Shown here: piece by piece, positions 1 to 9,931 of the stretch
Layout: every line of letters starts with the position of its first letter
Numbering within the stretch: the stretch's first letter is position 1
Source: Melampsora larici-populina 98AG31
Taxonomy: Eukaryota > Basidiomycota > Pucciniomycetes > Pucciniales > Melampsoraceae
Length of the DNA stretch: 64,000 nt
Assembly: GCF_000204055.1 (NCBI RefSeq)
Contig: NW_006768769.1
Coordinates: 1,710,855-1,774,854, forward strand
Direction: 5' to 3'
Made by a program: the position numbers and the translations under genes
The notes under the pieces: model-generated
Seen by the model: the letters and a program-made list of their open reading frames with translations, nothing else
The model's database searches: none
What the model was told of the DNA's origin: nothing

Positions 1-815
1 GATTAACATTAGAAGAAAGACAAGAGCTAGAAGTAGATGAAGAGATTGGATTGACATCTATGGAATCGAAAGAAGGCACCGGTCGAATGACAGATGAAGA
101 TGAAGAAGGACCGTTTGCAGATTTGTCTTCACCTTCAATGGAAGATGAAGAATTCGTTAGATCGGCCGGAAGTCGTAAAGGAAAAGAAGTTTTGTTTAGA
201 AGAGGAACAGAAGGAGAAGGAGGACGAGATCGAGCGATCTCTGATCCGTTTTCAGATCCTAGTCCTACTAATCATAATTCACCAAGGATCACTGTTTCAC
301 CTGCAGTCGAAGATACTAATCCGACGGCCATTGGATTAGGATTGATTCATCATGGATCATCTGGATCGACTACACCTAAAGCATTACATTCACCACAACT
401 TAATCCATTACCTTTGAGTAATGCTTCTACCTCAAGTAGTACACCGGTTCATAAACGATCACCTACTCAAAACTCATTAGACGCACCACCTCCGACTGAG
501 ATTCGAACGTTTAGATCTCCCTCTTATTTAAGTAATCCAGAAATCAAAGAATTAATCGAATGTTTTCCCGAATTTATTAGAATCAAATGTAAAACGGCTA
601 GATTGAATATGAATTTTGCAAATCCATCCAAAGGGAAGAATGGATCTGGATCTGGATCAGGTGGAGGAAAAGGAGGTGAAATCGAGTTGGAAAAGATGAG
701 AAAGATTGAAGGTCATGGATTGATTAAGGTTTCGGTATTTGAAAGAGATGAGAATTGGAAAGGTAGTCTGTTTGAAAGGTTTAGATTATTTTTCTTTAGA
801 GTGTTTGGAATTTAA
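1..815 (+). CDS. 3' end of an unidentified Ser/Gly-rich protein
   Basis: The reading frame is open from the left edge of the window (first full codon at base 3) to TAA at 813-815, so this is the C-terminal part of a longer gene whose start lies outside. The visible 270 residues are acidic at first, then Ser/Thr/Pro-rich and probably disordered, and include a GSGSGSGGGKGG linker. The last 85 residues look more structured, beginning near an ELIECFPEFIRIK stretch and ending in an aromatic tail (FERFRLFFFRVFGI). I recognise no domain. No intron is needed in this part. Codon use looks ordinary for the real genes here, which supports a genuine gene. The function is unknown. Confidence 0.6.
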   Translation, partial: LTLEERQELEVDEEIGLTSMESKEGTGRMTDEDEEGPFADLSSPSMEDEEFVRSAGSRKGKEVLFRRGTEGEGGRDRAISDPFSDPSPTNHNSPRITVSPAVEDTNPTAIGLGLIHHGSSGSTTPKALHSPQLNPLPLSNASTSSSTPVHKRSPTQNSLDAPPPTEIRTFRSPSYLSNPEIKELIECFPEFIRIKCKTARLNMNFANPSKGKNGSGSGSGGGKGGEIELEKMRKIEGHGLIKVSVFERDENWKGSLFERFRLFFFRVFGI

Positions 816-3800
816 TTTTGAATCGAAAACCAAAACCAAAACTAAAACCAACAAAAAAAGGCTGATCTGATGTGATTGGAAAAAATCAATTTGAAAATGA
901 AAAATCAAAATGAAAACTCGGTAAGAATGTGGGGAAGATTGTTTGGGTTAATTAGAAGGCAAAAAAAAACAATTTTGATGTTATAGAAGAGATAGATGGA
1001 TGAACCTAAGGGGGGGTTAGATTGGAGTTTGGTTAATGAAAAATGGGTTGAAAATCAAAAAAAGAAAAGTGATCAAAAGGGGTTATTAGGGTTTTTTGGT
1101 TTTAGTTTTTTTTTTAAAAGAAAGACTTTTCATTTTTTTTTGTTTTTTGAATTTTTAAATTTTGATAATAAATTGATAATCTTTTTTGGTTTTGTTTTTT
1201 TTGGTGAAGTGAAGAAAAATTTCTTCCTTAAAAATCAAGAAGAGAAAATCTAAAATCCAACACCATAAAATTAGTTTGAATTTGATCAATATGAATTGTT
1301 AGTTTTAAATAGTTAATTTTTGTTTTTAGAAAAAAAATATCAATCTATCAATCAACCAATCAATCGTTTCCTTTTTTTTTCTTTTTTTTCTTGAGATGAT
1401 TTTTTTTCTGTTGTTTCTTTTTTTTTGGGGAAGGGTGGGAACCTCTGGGTTTTTTTCTTAATTTTTTTTTGTTGACTTGTTTAACTTTTTTTTCTGGTGA
1501 GTAGTACATGAATTATGTGTGTCTTTGGGTTTTGTTTGTTTGTTTGTGTTGAGAAAGGAAGAAAATGAGGGGAGGGGATGAAATCAGATACATTTTTTTT
1601 CATGTTGTTGAACTTGTTTACATTTCTTTTAAACTTGACAAGGTACTGGGTGGCCTGCCACCCTCTAGTAGTGGGTGGCCCGCCACCCTCTGGTACCATC
1701 TTGTGACTGCCCTGTGCCAACATACCAGGCAGGCCTCCAGATTATCAATTTCAAGCTGCACCTCATTTTTTCTGAACTTTGACTTTTGCTGTTGGTGAGT
1801 GTTGATGTTTCTTGAAAAGCTTCTAGCATCTCTTAGGATGAATTTTGGATCCACTCTTTTCAATTCAATTTGTTGTCCTGGGCACATACTGCTTGTGAAT
1901 CTCTGAAATTCTTTCCTTTCTCTCACATTTATCAATTTGTTTGAAACCTGGACACATTATTTATAAATTCATTTACACTGTGAGTTTAAATCTTTTCAGA
2001 ATGCATATAATCCAGCACAAAAAATGATATATTCAAGGACCTAAACCCTCAAGTAATCATGTGTAAACAGATCAATTGCAACCTGGAGCTCCATACAGCT
2101 TAGTACCTTTCTCTCTATGCAATCCTATTCAAATGTATTATTCAAAGAATAACATCTTAAAATTTTGATGTTAAGCTTTTTTTTATGATCATATCAATTC
2201 AAAACATACATTCCAGTTCTTTGGATGATGTTATTCAAAACACAATCAATAAAATACACCAAAAAAAATTATGTACATATGGACATTACATTTTCTTTAA
2301 TTAATTGAAACCAATTCAAGATCCTCCTTTTTCAAACCACTCTATATTCCAAAAATTCCATTAGCAAAAGTCAGTACTCTGGTAGATTAATTTTGAATTT
2401 TGCAGATTTGTTACCATGATCTCCAGATTTTCATGAAATCACATTCCCACCTGCCAAGCAGAATAAAGCTTCAATGCTATGAAGTAAAGGACCAAAAGTA
2501 AAATACTGACAGCAACAAATGAAATGATCCTTAGTGACTGATAAAGGATTCAAATTTAGAGCTACATTTAAGTTAGGAGTATTCAGTGATCTTGTGATGA
2601 ATGAGTTAGAGTAAAAGTTGGCCTTGAATTTCATTTTCTTTTAATCAATTTGAAAGATATTTGTGACAACTCTATCACATCTATGATTGGCTACAAATAG
2701 ACATGCAGTAAATCAATTTTAAGTATGAATTTCAATTTCAAGTGAATTAAAATCAGATTTGATTGGAAATCCATTTGATTGGAATGAATATAAATTATCT
2801 TCGGATCGATTTGCTGACAACGGTTGATTTGAAAGTTTACCTCTTGAATTAGGATATCTTAAGGGTCCGTAATGTAAGAATTGGACTTATTAGTTGATGT
2901 AATTAAGAAGTAATTTATAATAGTAGAGTCGTGAATGAACAGAGCGGTCACAGTTTTGAGAAGTTTGATACTCTTCAGAAGTGCCGAGTGTACTGTAACC
3001 GTAGTGAGGACTGTCAAAAGTCAGATGGTATGGGGGAGAAGCGATTGATGGAATCAGCAGTTTCCATCGATCGAGTGGGTGGAAATCGATTTGTAGAACC
3101 AATTGAATAGAAATTGGTAAAAATTGGGAATGAATATTGAAAGTCTGAAGTTGAGACGATAAGGAGGGGGAATGGCAGGCCATACTAAATTTAGGAGGAA
3201 CAGAGCCCGTGTTTTTTCAGCCACGGTGCAAGCTAAGCGATGTAGGCAGGATAACGTCATGGTCCGCCCATTTGCAGGACAGACTGGGCAGTTTGTTTGC
3301 ACATAACTTTTGACATCCGATGCCTGGCAAGTAATTATCGGTCTAAGTTGGCTGAAGCAGGTTTGTTGTGTGAGAGAGTGGCAAACGGAAAGAGTGCATT
3401 GTAAATAGCTACTGCCACGGTGTAAACATGGCTACGAAATGGCCGTAAGATGCAAGCTACGGCGTGCTAATGGGGTAACAGGAAGCAGGAGTGGCAGGGT
3501 ATAACGGGTAGAGGTAGAGGGTAGAGAGTCTAGTATAGGACTGTAGAGATACTGAGCCAATCAGCGTGGTTAGCGGAAAAGTACAGGGTACAGCACTAGT
3601 AGAAGTACTTCGTATAGGGTTGTAAAGGGAACAGTAGCGGGAATGAGGATATGAAGGCTGAGTGTTCTGGACAGTTGGCAAAGGGAAGCATGTAGAGACG
3701 TGGTATATGTCAGTATAGGGCATAGGGAGTGAGCATAAGGAAAGGATATAAAATTAAGGCTGAGGCAAGGAGACAGTCGGGTAGAACATTTCTTTAAGTA

Positions 3801-4391
3801 TATAGATTTATTTAAAGTTTTTTTTAAATGGGTTTACATTTTATATTTTCTTAAAAGTTTTTCTTATTACATACTAGACAATTTATATACAAAAAAAGGA
3901 ACATTTTTTTTTCTTCATCTGTGTCTTTTTTTAGTCTTTGGTTTTTTGGTTTTTTTGGGGGTTATCTTTCTTGACTTTTTTTTTGTTTTTTTTTTGGTGG
4001 GGTTTTTTCAAATGAATGAAAATCACTTGAATGTATCTTTTGGGGTGTGTTGAGCCTGAGGGAGGTTTACTGAACACCAAAGTTTGGTTTGAGTTTGTTG
4101 GTTTTATTATTTGAATTTGATTGACTTTTTAAACATTCAGGGTACTCAAAACAAGTATGTACATACTTTTGGCTACATACTTTTTTCTTGGTAGAGAAAC
4201 CAAGGCCAAAAGTATAAAACAGTGAAAATCTAATCATGATCATATGTGACTCAAGTTAAGATGATCCCAATTAACTGAGAATTTTAAATCAATTTTTTTT
4301 CAAGTATTTACATCTTGAATACAGCTGTTTACAAAATTGGTGTCATGTGTGCATTTTTTTTGGTGATTTTTGTTTGCAAGCCACATGTAGA
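816..4391. other. Intergenic, T-rich, no gene recognised
   Basis: Long T and T/G homopolymer-like runs dominate 1080-1480 and 3900-4010. Short open frames occur but none shows a domain, a plausible start context or an intron structure. Apart from the palindrome pair at 1642-1696 I see nothing functional. The first 100-200 bases after 815 probably include the 3' UTR and polyadenylation region of the upstream gene. Confidence 0.5.
1642..1696. repeat. Pair of tandem GC-rich palindromes
   Basis: Two near-perfect palindromes of the type GGGTGGCCTGCCACCC lie side by side and are framed by an outer GGTAC/GTACC inverted pair. The GC content is much higher than in the flanks. This resembles a very small foldback insertion, but I see no clear target-site duplication. 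Confidence 0.55.
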
Positions 4392-5140
4392 GACACATGT
4401 CAGAAGAAGGATTGGAACAGACACAAGAAGTACTGTAAGGCTCCTGCCAACCCTGGGCCAGCAACGCAGGTGTTGCGTGCTGCGCTGTGGTTGCGTTGCG
4501 GTTTTTCTGACCGCACCGCACCGTAGAATCAATTTTCAGGTTGCGGCCTGACCCGCAGCGCAACAAGATCACTCAGATTGGTGGTTTTTTTGGGCCGCAA
4601 CAACGTTTGTTGCGTTGCTGCCACCAAAAACTTACAAATCAATGTTTTTTTGGCGCTGTTGCGCCTGTTGCGTTGCGCAACTGTCAAGGCGCCGCGCAGC
4701 CTAGCCTTGACTTTTGTTGTTGCGGTACTTCCCGCAACGCAGTGTCTGCTGCTTGTTGGTGTTGCGTGTTGTGGAGCAACGCATCAAAAAACGGGTGTGC
4801 TGCGGCGTGTTGCGTTGCTGGCACAGGGTTGCTCCTGCTTCAACCATGTGAATGCCTACCTTGATCTTGACACACATTGCACAATCTTATTTGCAGTTGG
4901 GAAATCCTGCACAGTAAAAGTTGGTCTTTGTGAAGAAGATAATCTGCCCTTGTATTTTACCTAGCGGGTAATTTTACATCCAAATTATCTTGCTGATATA
5001 TAATGTGAAGAACTCAGCGATGACACGCATTGATAACCCGTTCCAAGTGTTTTGACAAATATAATCTCTTCACCTTTTTGCTTGCGCTCTTGAAGTGGGT
5101 TTTGCATCTTCAAAACCATGTGTGCCTCTCTTTGATAAAA
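4392..5140 (+). pseudogene. MYND zinc-finger gene fragment split by a MITE
   Basis: Bases 4394-4447 encode the second half of a MYND finger (TCQKKDWNRHKKYCKAPA) and nearly match 9087-9140 of the second copy. After the inserted element (4448-4830) the similarity to the second copy resumes at about 4839 and runs to about 5140 (compare 9141-9475), including shared stretches such as TTTGTGAAGAAGATAATCTG. The TPR part and the first half of the finger are missing upstream. MYND fingers are protein-protein interaction zinc domains. This copy is a truncated, interrupted duplicate and cannot encode an intact protein. Confidence 0.75.
4448..4830. mobile_element. hAT-like MITE, 383 bp, 8-bp TSD
   Basis: The ends are inverted repeats: CAACCCTGGGCCAGCAACGC on the left and its complement with one difference on the right (GCGTTGCTGGCACAGGGTTG). 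The element is flanked by the direct repeat GCTCCTGC at 4440-4447 and 4831-4838. It is GC-rich and full of TTGCG/CGCAA motifs, unlike its surroundings, and has no coding capacity. The paralogous copy near 9130-9145 lacks it and so serves as an empty site. An 8-bp duplication is typical of hAT transposons, so assignment to hAT is an inference from TSD length. Confidence 0.85.
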
Positions 5141-5908
5141 GATAACTCATCAGATCCACCTTTCAGTGTTTTTTTTGCTCCAAATTTGTCAGTTACCCTT
5201 TCCATTACAATAGGATCTTTGAAATATAGCCTTTGCCAGTGGTGTTTTGATCACTTTCCAAATGCACAAATACCATGGGACAAAAAGAGAAGATTGTGTG
5301 CAATAGTGGTCTTCACAGATGAGCAGAGCTTCAACATCTCTGACCCCAAGTCTTGTATGGACAGTTCAAACAGTTTCCCTACCAAATCTCCAACAATACA
5401 TACTCCATACTGAAGTTTGAGAGCAAGCAAGGAACAATCATGATAAGGGGTTTTCATTCCAAATTTTACTGTTCAAGTCTAGTTACATGCAAATATCTTC
5501 AACAAGGATGTACAAGATCTGAGCTCAGAGTAGGCTTCAAAGGAAACATACTTCAGTTCATCATGATTGAGAGGAGAGAAAAAACAGTGCATGTCTAAAT
5601 GTATCTGTAGGTGTCTGTGACAGTGTCATGTACTCTTGAATCAACTTGAATATCAACACAAAAGGACCTACACTGGTCATTAAAAGCAAAGAGATCAATT
5701 GACAACAAGAGGGTTGAATCAAGATTCAGATCAAAGCTAAGCAGTCAAAACAAAACCAAAAGAAAGAGTGAGATTGATTTCAAAACCAAGAGGACCTTGT
5801 CAAAACTCACATTACGTGTCCAGATCCAATAGAATGAATGATCAAGTGTGATTGAGCTGGATCAAAGGGTGTGAGGATGAGGGAATGGCGGTGAGGACAG
5901 GTTTGATG
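5141..5908. other. Non-coding, no feature recognised
   Basis: Short open frames exist on both strands, but none has a recognisable domain. The stretch follows the end of the duplicated MYND-flanking DNA and precedes a MITE. I see no RNA gene or repeat in it. Confidence 0.4.
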
Positions 5909-5915
5909 GTTTGAA

Positions 5916-6357
5916 GAGGCCCCCGGAAAGCGCTGAGTGATCATACCAACGAAACGATGGTTTTGGATACCATCACCTTGTGAAACCGTCTAGCAGGGTA
6001 TCAGAACGGTGACATGTGCAAAAGATGCGCACAGATATGGGCTATCAGATGACACACATTGGAGACTCCCAGCATGTCTGGTGGCTGTGCAAATGTGCAT
6101 TTTCTAACTTTTTTCCCCAAGGCTCATGTAGTATTCATACCATATTGGGCCGGGTACCTACATGTGTATATCTTTCGGTATTTCCTGTGGTACATAATAG
6201 GAAGTATATGTAATCAATAGCCCTGGGTTAGGGGCATCTGTTGAAACTCAAGACATTGTCTCAACCTACCTGTACTCAAGAAGAAACCCAATCAAAGTGT
6301 GTCCGGGGCCGGTATGACGACTTGTCAGTATGATCACTCAGTGCTTTCCGGGGTCCT
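5916..6357. mobile_element. MITE, 442 bp, 7-bp TSD
   Basis: The terminal inverted repeats read GAGGCCCCCGGAAAGCGCTG on the left and, as complement of the right end, AGGACCCCGGAAAGCACTG; they continue inward through TGAGTGATCATAC. The element is flanked by GTTTGAA on both sides (5909-5915 and 6358-6364). There is no transposase, so it is non-autonomous. The TSD length lies between those usual for hAT (8) and MULE (9), and I do not assign a superfamily. Confidence 0.7.
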
Positions 6358-6607
6358 GTTTGAAGTAAACAGTGGAACGATCTGGTGGGTCAGGGTGAGT
6401 CAAACTCACAATTTCATATAGGCATATTTTGTGCTTATAAATCTGCCTGTATTGGCAAAAAGTAAAAAAAATCGAGATTGGTCCGGGTTTTGTATTTCCG
6501 CTGAGAATTCTCAGACCCGGCTAAGACATGTACCTTAACACATAACAAAACCTTAGGGCTATGCTTGTATCCACACTTTTTGGAATCCGCCTGCGGAGCA
6601 CGTGTCA

Positions 6608-7073
6608 CACCGCGGGAATTAACTTGTTTGAAACCCCATTGAGTGAAATTTTGGTGTCCGGGTTCAAAATTTCCTCAAATCAAGAGACTTGTTCACAACT
6701 TGTTAGCATTAGGTTTGCCAATTTCCCTTGGGCTATACTCTGTACTCTGCTGGCCCCGTGTATGTGCAGTCACATGATAAAACAACAACCCCTTTCACCA
6801 TTGTACTCACCTTCACCTTCCTTTGTCAAGCCTTGATCAACCAAATACAAGAAAAGAGTTCAGTGGGGACAAGATAAGGAGTGAGATCGTTGAACGGTCG
6901 GAATTAAAGGTTTTGAGAGTGCGGTGTATGTGTATGTATTGTAGTGTACTCAAGGGAAATCAGTGAACCTGATGCTAACGAGTTGTGAACGAGTTTCACG
7001 ATTCAAGGAAATTGCAAACCCGGACACCGAAATTTTGCTCAATCGGGTTTTGAACGAGTTAATTCCCGCGGTG
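6608..7073. mobile_element. Foldback MITE, 466 bp, TSD TCA
   Basis: Two arms of roughly 145 bp are inverted copies of each other (about 6608-6752 and 6929-7073) around a unique centre. The ends read CACCGCGGGAATTAAC, and TCA flanks both sides (6605-6607 and 7074-7076). The arms have diverged at many positions, so the insertion is not very recent. The 3-bp TSD and CAC terminus match several other elements in this window and suggest a CACTA-like (EnSpm) origin. Confidence 0.75.
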
Positions 7074-8371
7074 TCAGCTGGCCGCTCCCATCTTCCCACT
7101 TTCATGGGTCTACGCCGACATGTGCTTGACTCTCCACAGGCAATGCACAGATAAAATGGCATGTACTCACATTGTTCATCTGAGAACAAAACATGAAGGG
7201 TCTTGGACAACTTGACACCCAAGATATGAGTGTGGATGTCTTGAAATGATAGGTACAGGCCAATCTTGAGCATGATGGTATCTGCTCTATGTAGACTTCT
7301 CGGAATTTTGCTTTAGATCAAGGCCTTGAGCTATGTTCCAACCGAGACCTATCCAATTTGCAACTTCGACGTGAGCCATCCGTGTCAGTTTCCCTCACCG
7401 CTCAACAAGGAAGTGCTACTGGTTATGGTGTCTTGGTGCGTTTGTTTACCATGACAGTTCATTATCATTTTGCCTGGTAGTGTCTTCATAAGTTGACAGA
7501 TTGGTGAATCAAGTAAACAAATATAACAAAGAAGCATTGATTGATCAAGAAAAGAAATATGACCAGAGCAAAAAGATCACTCAAATGAAATGTATGACAA
7601 GAGTGATCGAAGTAATACTATTACATAATAGATACTACAAATTATCAGCATACCTTCAATCAAATCTTGCGTGTGATTTAGTGAATCATTACTTGAAGCC
7701 CAATCTTACCTTTTTTAATTCTTATCATCTAATCTCTTTCGCCTACTTCCATTGATTAAAAAAGTCAATCACATGTCAGTATATAGATTTTATTAAACGC
7801 AGATAAAGAGAAAGGGGTTTGATTCAATTACTTGATTTTTTCACATTTAGTTTGATCAATCTCATTTAACTCATGGACTTGAATAGTTTGCTAATTTTTC
7901 AATTCATTTCTCTTTCAAAACGAAGAGCAATCTACAATCTTTGGCACCCAAGTTAATTCATAAGTTTTGAACGTAATACTCTGAGTTTTTATTCTCATGG
8001 TGATGATCATAGGATTTGCTAATGACTTTTTCCATGCTGCTAAGTCCGTTGTATCATTGATATCGTGGTTTAGATTTTGAATCGTTTTAAATTTAAACCT
8101 TCAGTTTGTTGAGTTCTTGGCGTTGGCTCGGTAAGGGTAAGGGTCGTCTGTCGTTTAAATCGCGTTGTAGATGAAAAATCTCAGGCTGAATGAAGCTGCG
8201 AGTGCGACGCCATGGCTTGCTGGAGGTGTGACACCCGGTACTACCAAGCCCGCGCGCAGCATATGCATCCCCGGGCCCACCTGGTACAAGGCTATTCCGG
8301 GTTAGGTGATGTCTATACGCCGTGCTGTATCATCACCTGAGAATTCTCACGTGAGAATTCTCACAGAAAAT
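7074..8371. other. Non-coding stretch with small palindromes
   Basis: No gene is recognised. A GC-rich patch at 8190-8330 differs in composition from its flanks. Around 8338-8361 the palindrome TGAGAATTCTCA occurs twice in tandem, and a related CTGAGAATTCTCAG lies at about 6500-6513. The end of this stretch would be the upstream region of the TPR-MYND gene copy. Confidence 0.4.
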
Positions 8372-8430
8372 TAAACTTAACAAAGTCCCACGCTCGCGCA
8401 TCCGCGAGGCGTGGGACTTTGTTAAGTTTA
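8372..8430. mobile_element. 59-bp palindromic micro-element, 9-bp TSD
   Basis: The whole insert is one hairpin: TAAACTTAACAAAGTCCCAC on the left pairs with its exact complement on the right, and the GC-rich centre (CGCG pairs around CATC) also folds. It is flanked by ACAGAAAAT on both sides (8363-8371 and 8431-8439). A 9-bp duplication suggests MULE-type mobilisation (inference). A related end sequence (AAACTTAACTAAGTCCCA) frames the assembly gap near 57.8 kb, so this is a repeat family. Confidence 0.8.
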
Positions 8431-8503
8431 ACAGAAAATACGATTCCCCGATGCTCCCACTGATTCATTGGTTCTTAAAAACTCAGATCAATCAAATCAA
8501 ATC

Positions 8504-9151
8504 ATGACGTTCAAAAACCCGAAAGAAACGTTCGCCAGTTATAATTTACAAGATCAAGAGCATCCTCTCAAGAAACAAGAAGCAAATATTTTAGAGTCAT
8601 TGAACCGTGAAATTGCCACCAATGGCGAACAGACGCGCACGGTGGCACTCTACAAGAACACTTTAGGGGAGATTTACATCATTATGGGTCGATTGGACGA
8701 AGCGCAAAAGATGCTCGAGGCAGCTGAAATAATTACCCAGAGTCAGCTTAAACCAATCCTTCCTTACGGATGACCTCAATTTGATGTTATTGCACTCAAT
8801 CCTCTTCATTCAGACCCCAGTACTCGCGAAAATCTTGGTAAAATCTTTGAGATGCGAGGTGATTATGAACAATCAATTAAGTGGCGTAAGATGGGTGCTC
8901 CTAATGCGATGGTTTGCTCACATTCTGGAGTAAGTCTTCACTTCAAACAATATCGGACATTTCAACGTGTGATTAACTCATGAAATTATATCACCATTAT
9001 ATTATAGTGCCTTGAATTGGGTACAAGTACTTTGGCCGAGCTTTCACATTGTGCTAGATGCAAGTGTGTCTTCTATTGCAACGCTACGTGTCAGAAGAAG
9101 GATTGGAACAGACACAAGAAGTACTGCAAGGCTTCTGCTCCAACCGCGTGA
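8504..9151 (+). pseudogene. TPR-MYND zinc-finger protein, one in-frame stop
   Basis: From ATG 8504 the frame encodes a TPR-like segment (ALYKNTLGEIYIIMGRLDEA). It meets TGA at 8771-8773 and continues in the same frame with a second TPR-like helix pair (TRENLGKIFEMRGDYEQ) to 8930. A GTAAGT..TATAG intron (about 8931-9007) then joins to a complete MYND finger (CARCKCVFYC, then CQKKDWNRHKKYC) and TGA at 9149-9151. The architecture, a short TPR region followed by a C-terminal MYND domain, is common in basidiomycetes. The single internal TGA is the only visible defect. It could be a real nonsense mutation, a sequencing error or readthrough. Downstream DNA to about 9475 is shared with the copy at 4.4-5.1 kb, so the two arose by segmental duplication. 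Confidence 0.7.
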
Positions 9152-9881
9152 ATTCAATCTCAAGAAACATCACACAAATTTCCTCGCTATTGAGAAAGAA
9201 TTCCTGCACAGTATGTAACAATATATAGTCTTTGTGAAGAAGATAATCTGCCTTTGTATTTCATTTACCTGTCCTGTCTTATCACACATCAAAATGACTT
9301 CAGGTTTTACATTTAAAATCTCTCGCTATTATAGGACTCAGAGATGATACCTATCAATAACCTGTTGCAAGTGTTTAGGCAATTTTCATCTCTTCACCTG
9401 TTTGCTTGTGCTCTTGAAGTGGTTTTTGCATCTTCAAGATTGTGCATACCTCTCTTTGATCAAAGATGACATTCCTGCTAAGCTTGAATAAGCTTTCCTT
9501 CCTGCATTGTATGGTAGTTGCCTGCCAAATATGATGGTGACCCAGAGAAACCTTCGAGGATCTCTGATTTGAGGGTGCTGATGTTGTATATACATTATCA
9601 GCCGCAAAATTAGCTCAACAAAGCCGCAAAAGATCATAACTTGTGGTACTTAACAATACGGGTGAGATCACTGACTTGGATCAGATTCAGCTTGGCTGCA
9701 ATATGTTTGCAGAATCAGTGTAGTGTGGCAACCTGACTTGGGTAAATTCTTCATTCCATAGTTGACCCCTGGAGTAGATAAGGAAGACAAATCAGTAGAT
9801 CTCCAGGCTTGAAGTTGTATGAATCAGATGCAGCTGGTCTAGATGGAAAGATCAATCCAGCGCCACCACAGTTGAAGGAGA
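9152..9881. other. Downstream part of MYND duplication, then unrecognised DNA
   Basis: Bases 9152-9475 are the 3' flank of the duplicated MYND unit and match 4845-5140 with moderate divergence. From about 9476 to 9881 I recognise nothing: the short frames on both strands lack domains. Confidence 0.45.
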
Positions 9882-9899
9882 CACTGCCAACATATTGGG
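9882..9899. repeat. CACTGCCAACATATT end sequence, left copy
   Basis: CACTGCCAACATATTGGG here is repeated in inverted orientation at 15408-15425 (complement CACTGCCAACATATTTGG). The pair points inward like transposon ends and encloses the LINE and the mariner-type transposase. The flanking triplets differ (AGA on the left, GGG on the right), so I cannot show that the two belong to one insertion. Confidence 0.45.
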
Positions 9900-9931
9900 G
9901 AATTCTGACTTTGTACCACTACATCTAACTT

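Noticed and set aside
4541..4964. Open frames through the GC-rich block that look coding
   Set aside because: They read through the TTGCG-rich MITE, are composed of low-complexity Ala/Cys/Leu and exist in more than one frame.
5251..5457. Minus-strand frame of 68 residues as a gene
   Set aside because: No homology is recognised and no start or intron context; probably part of decayed repeat DNA.
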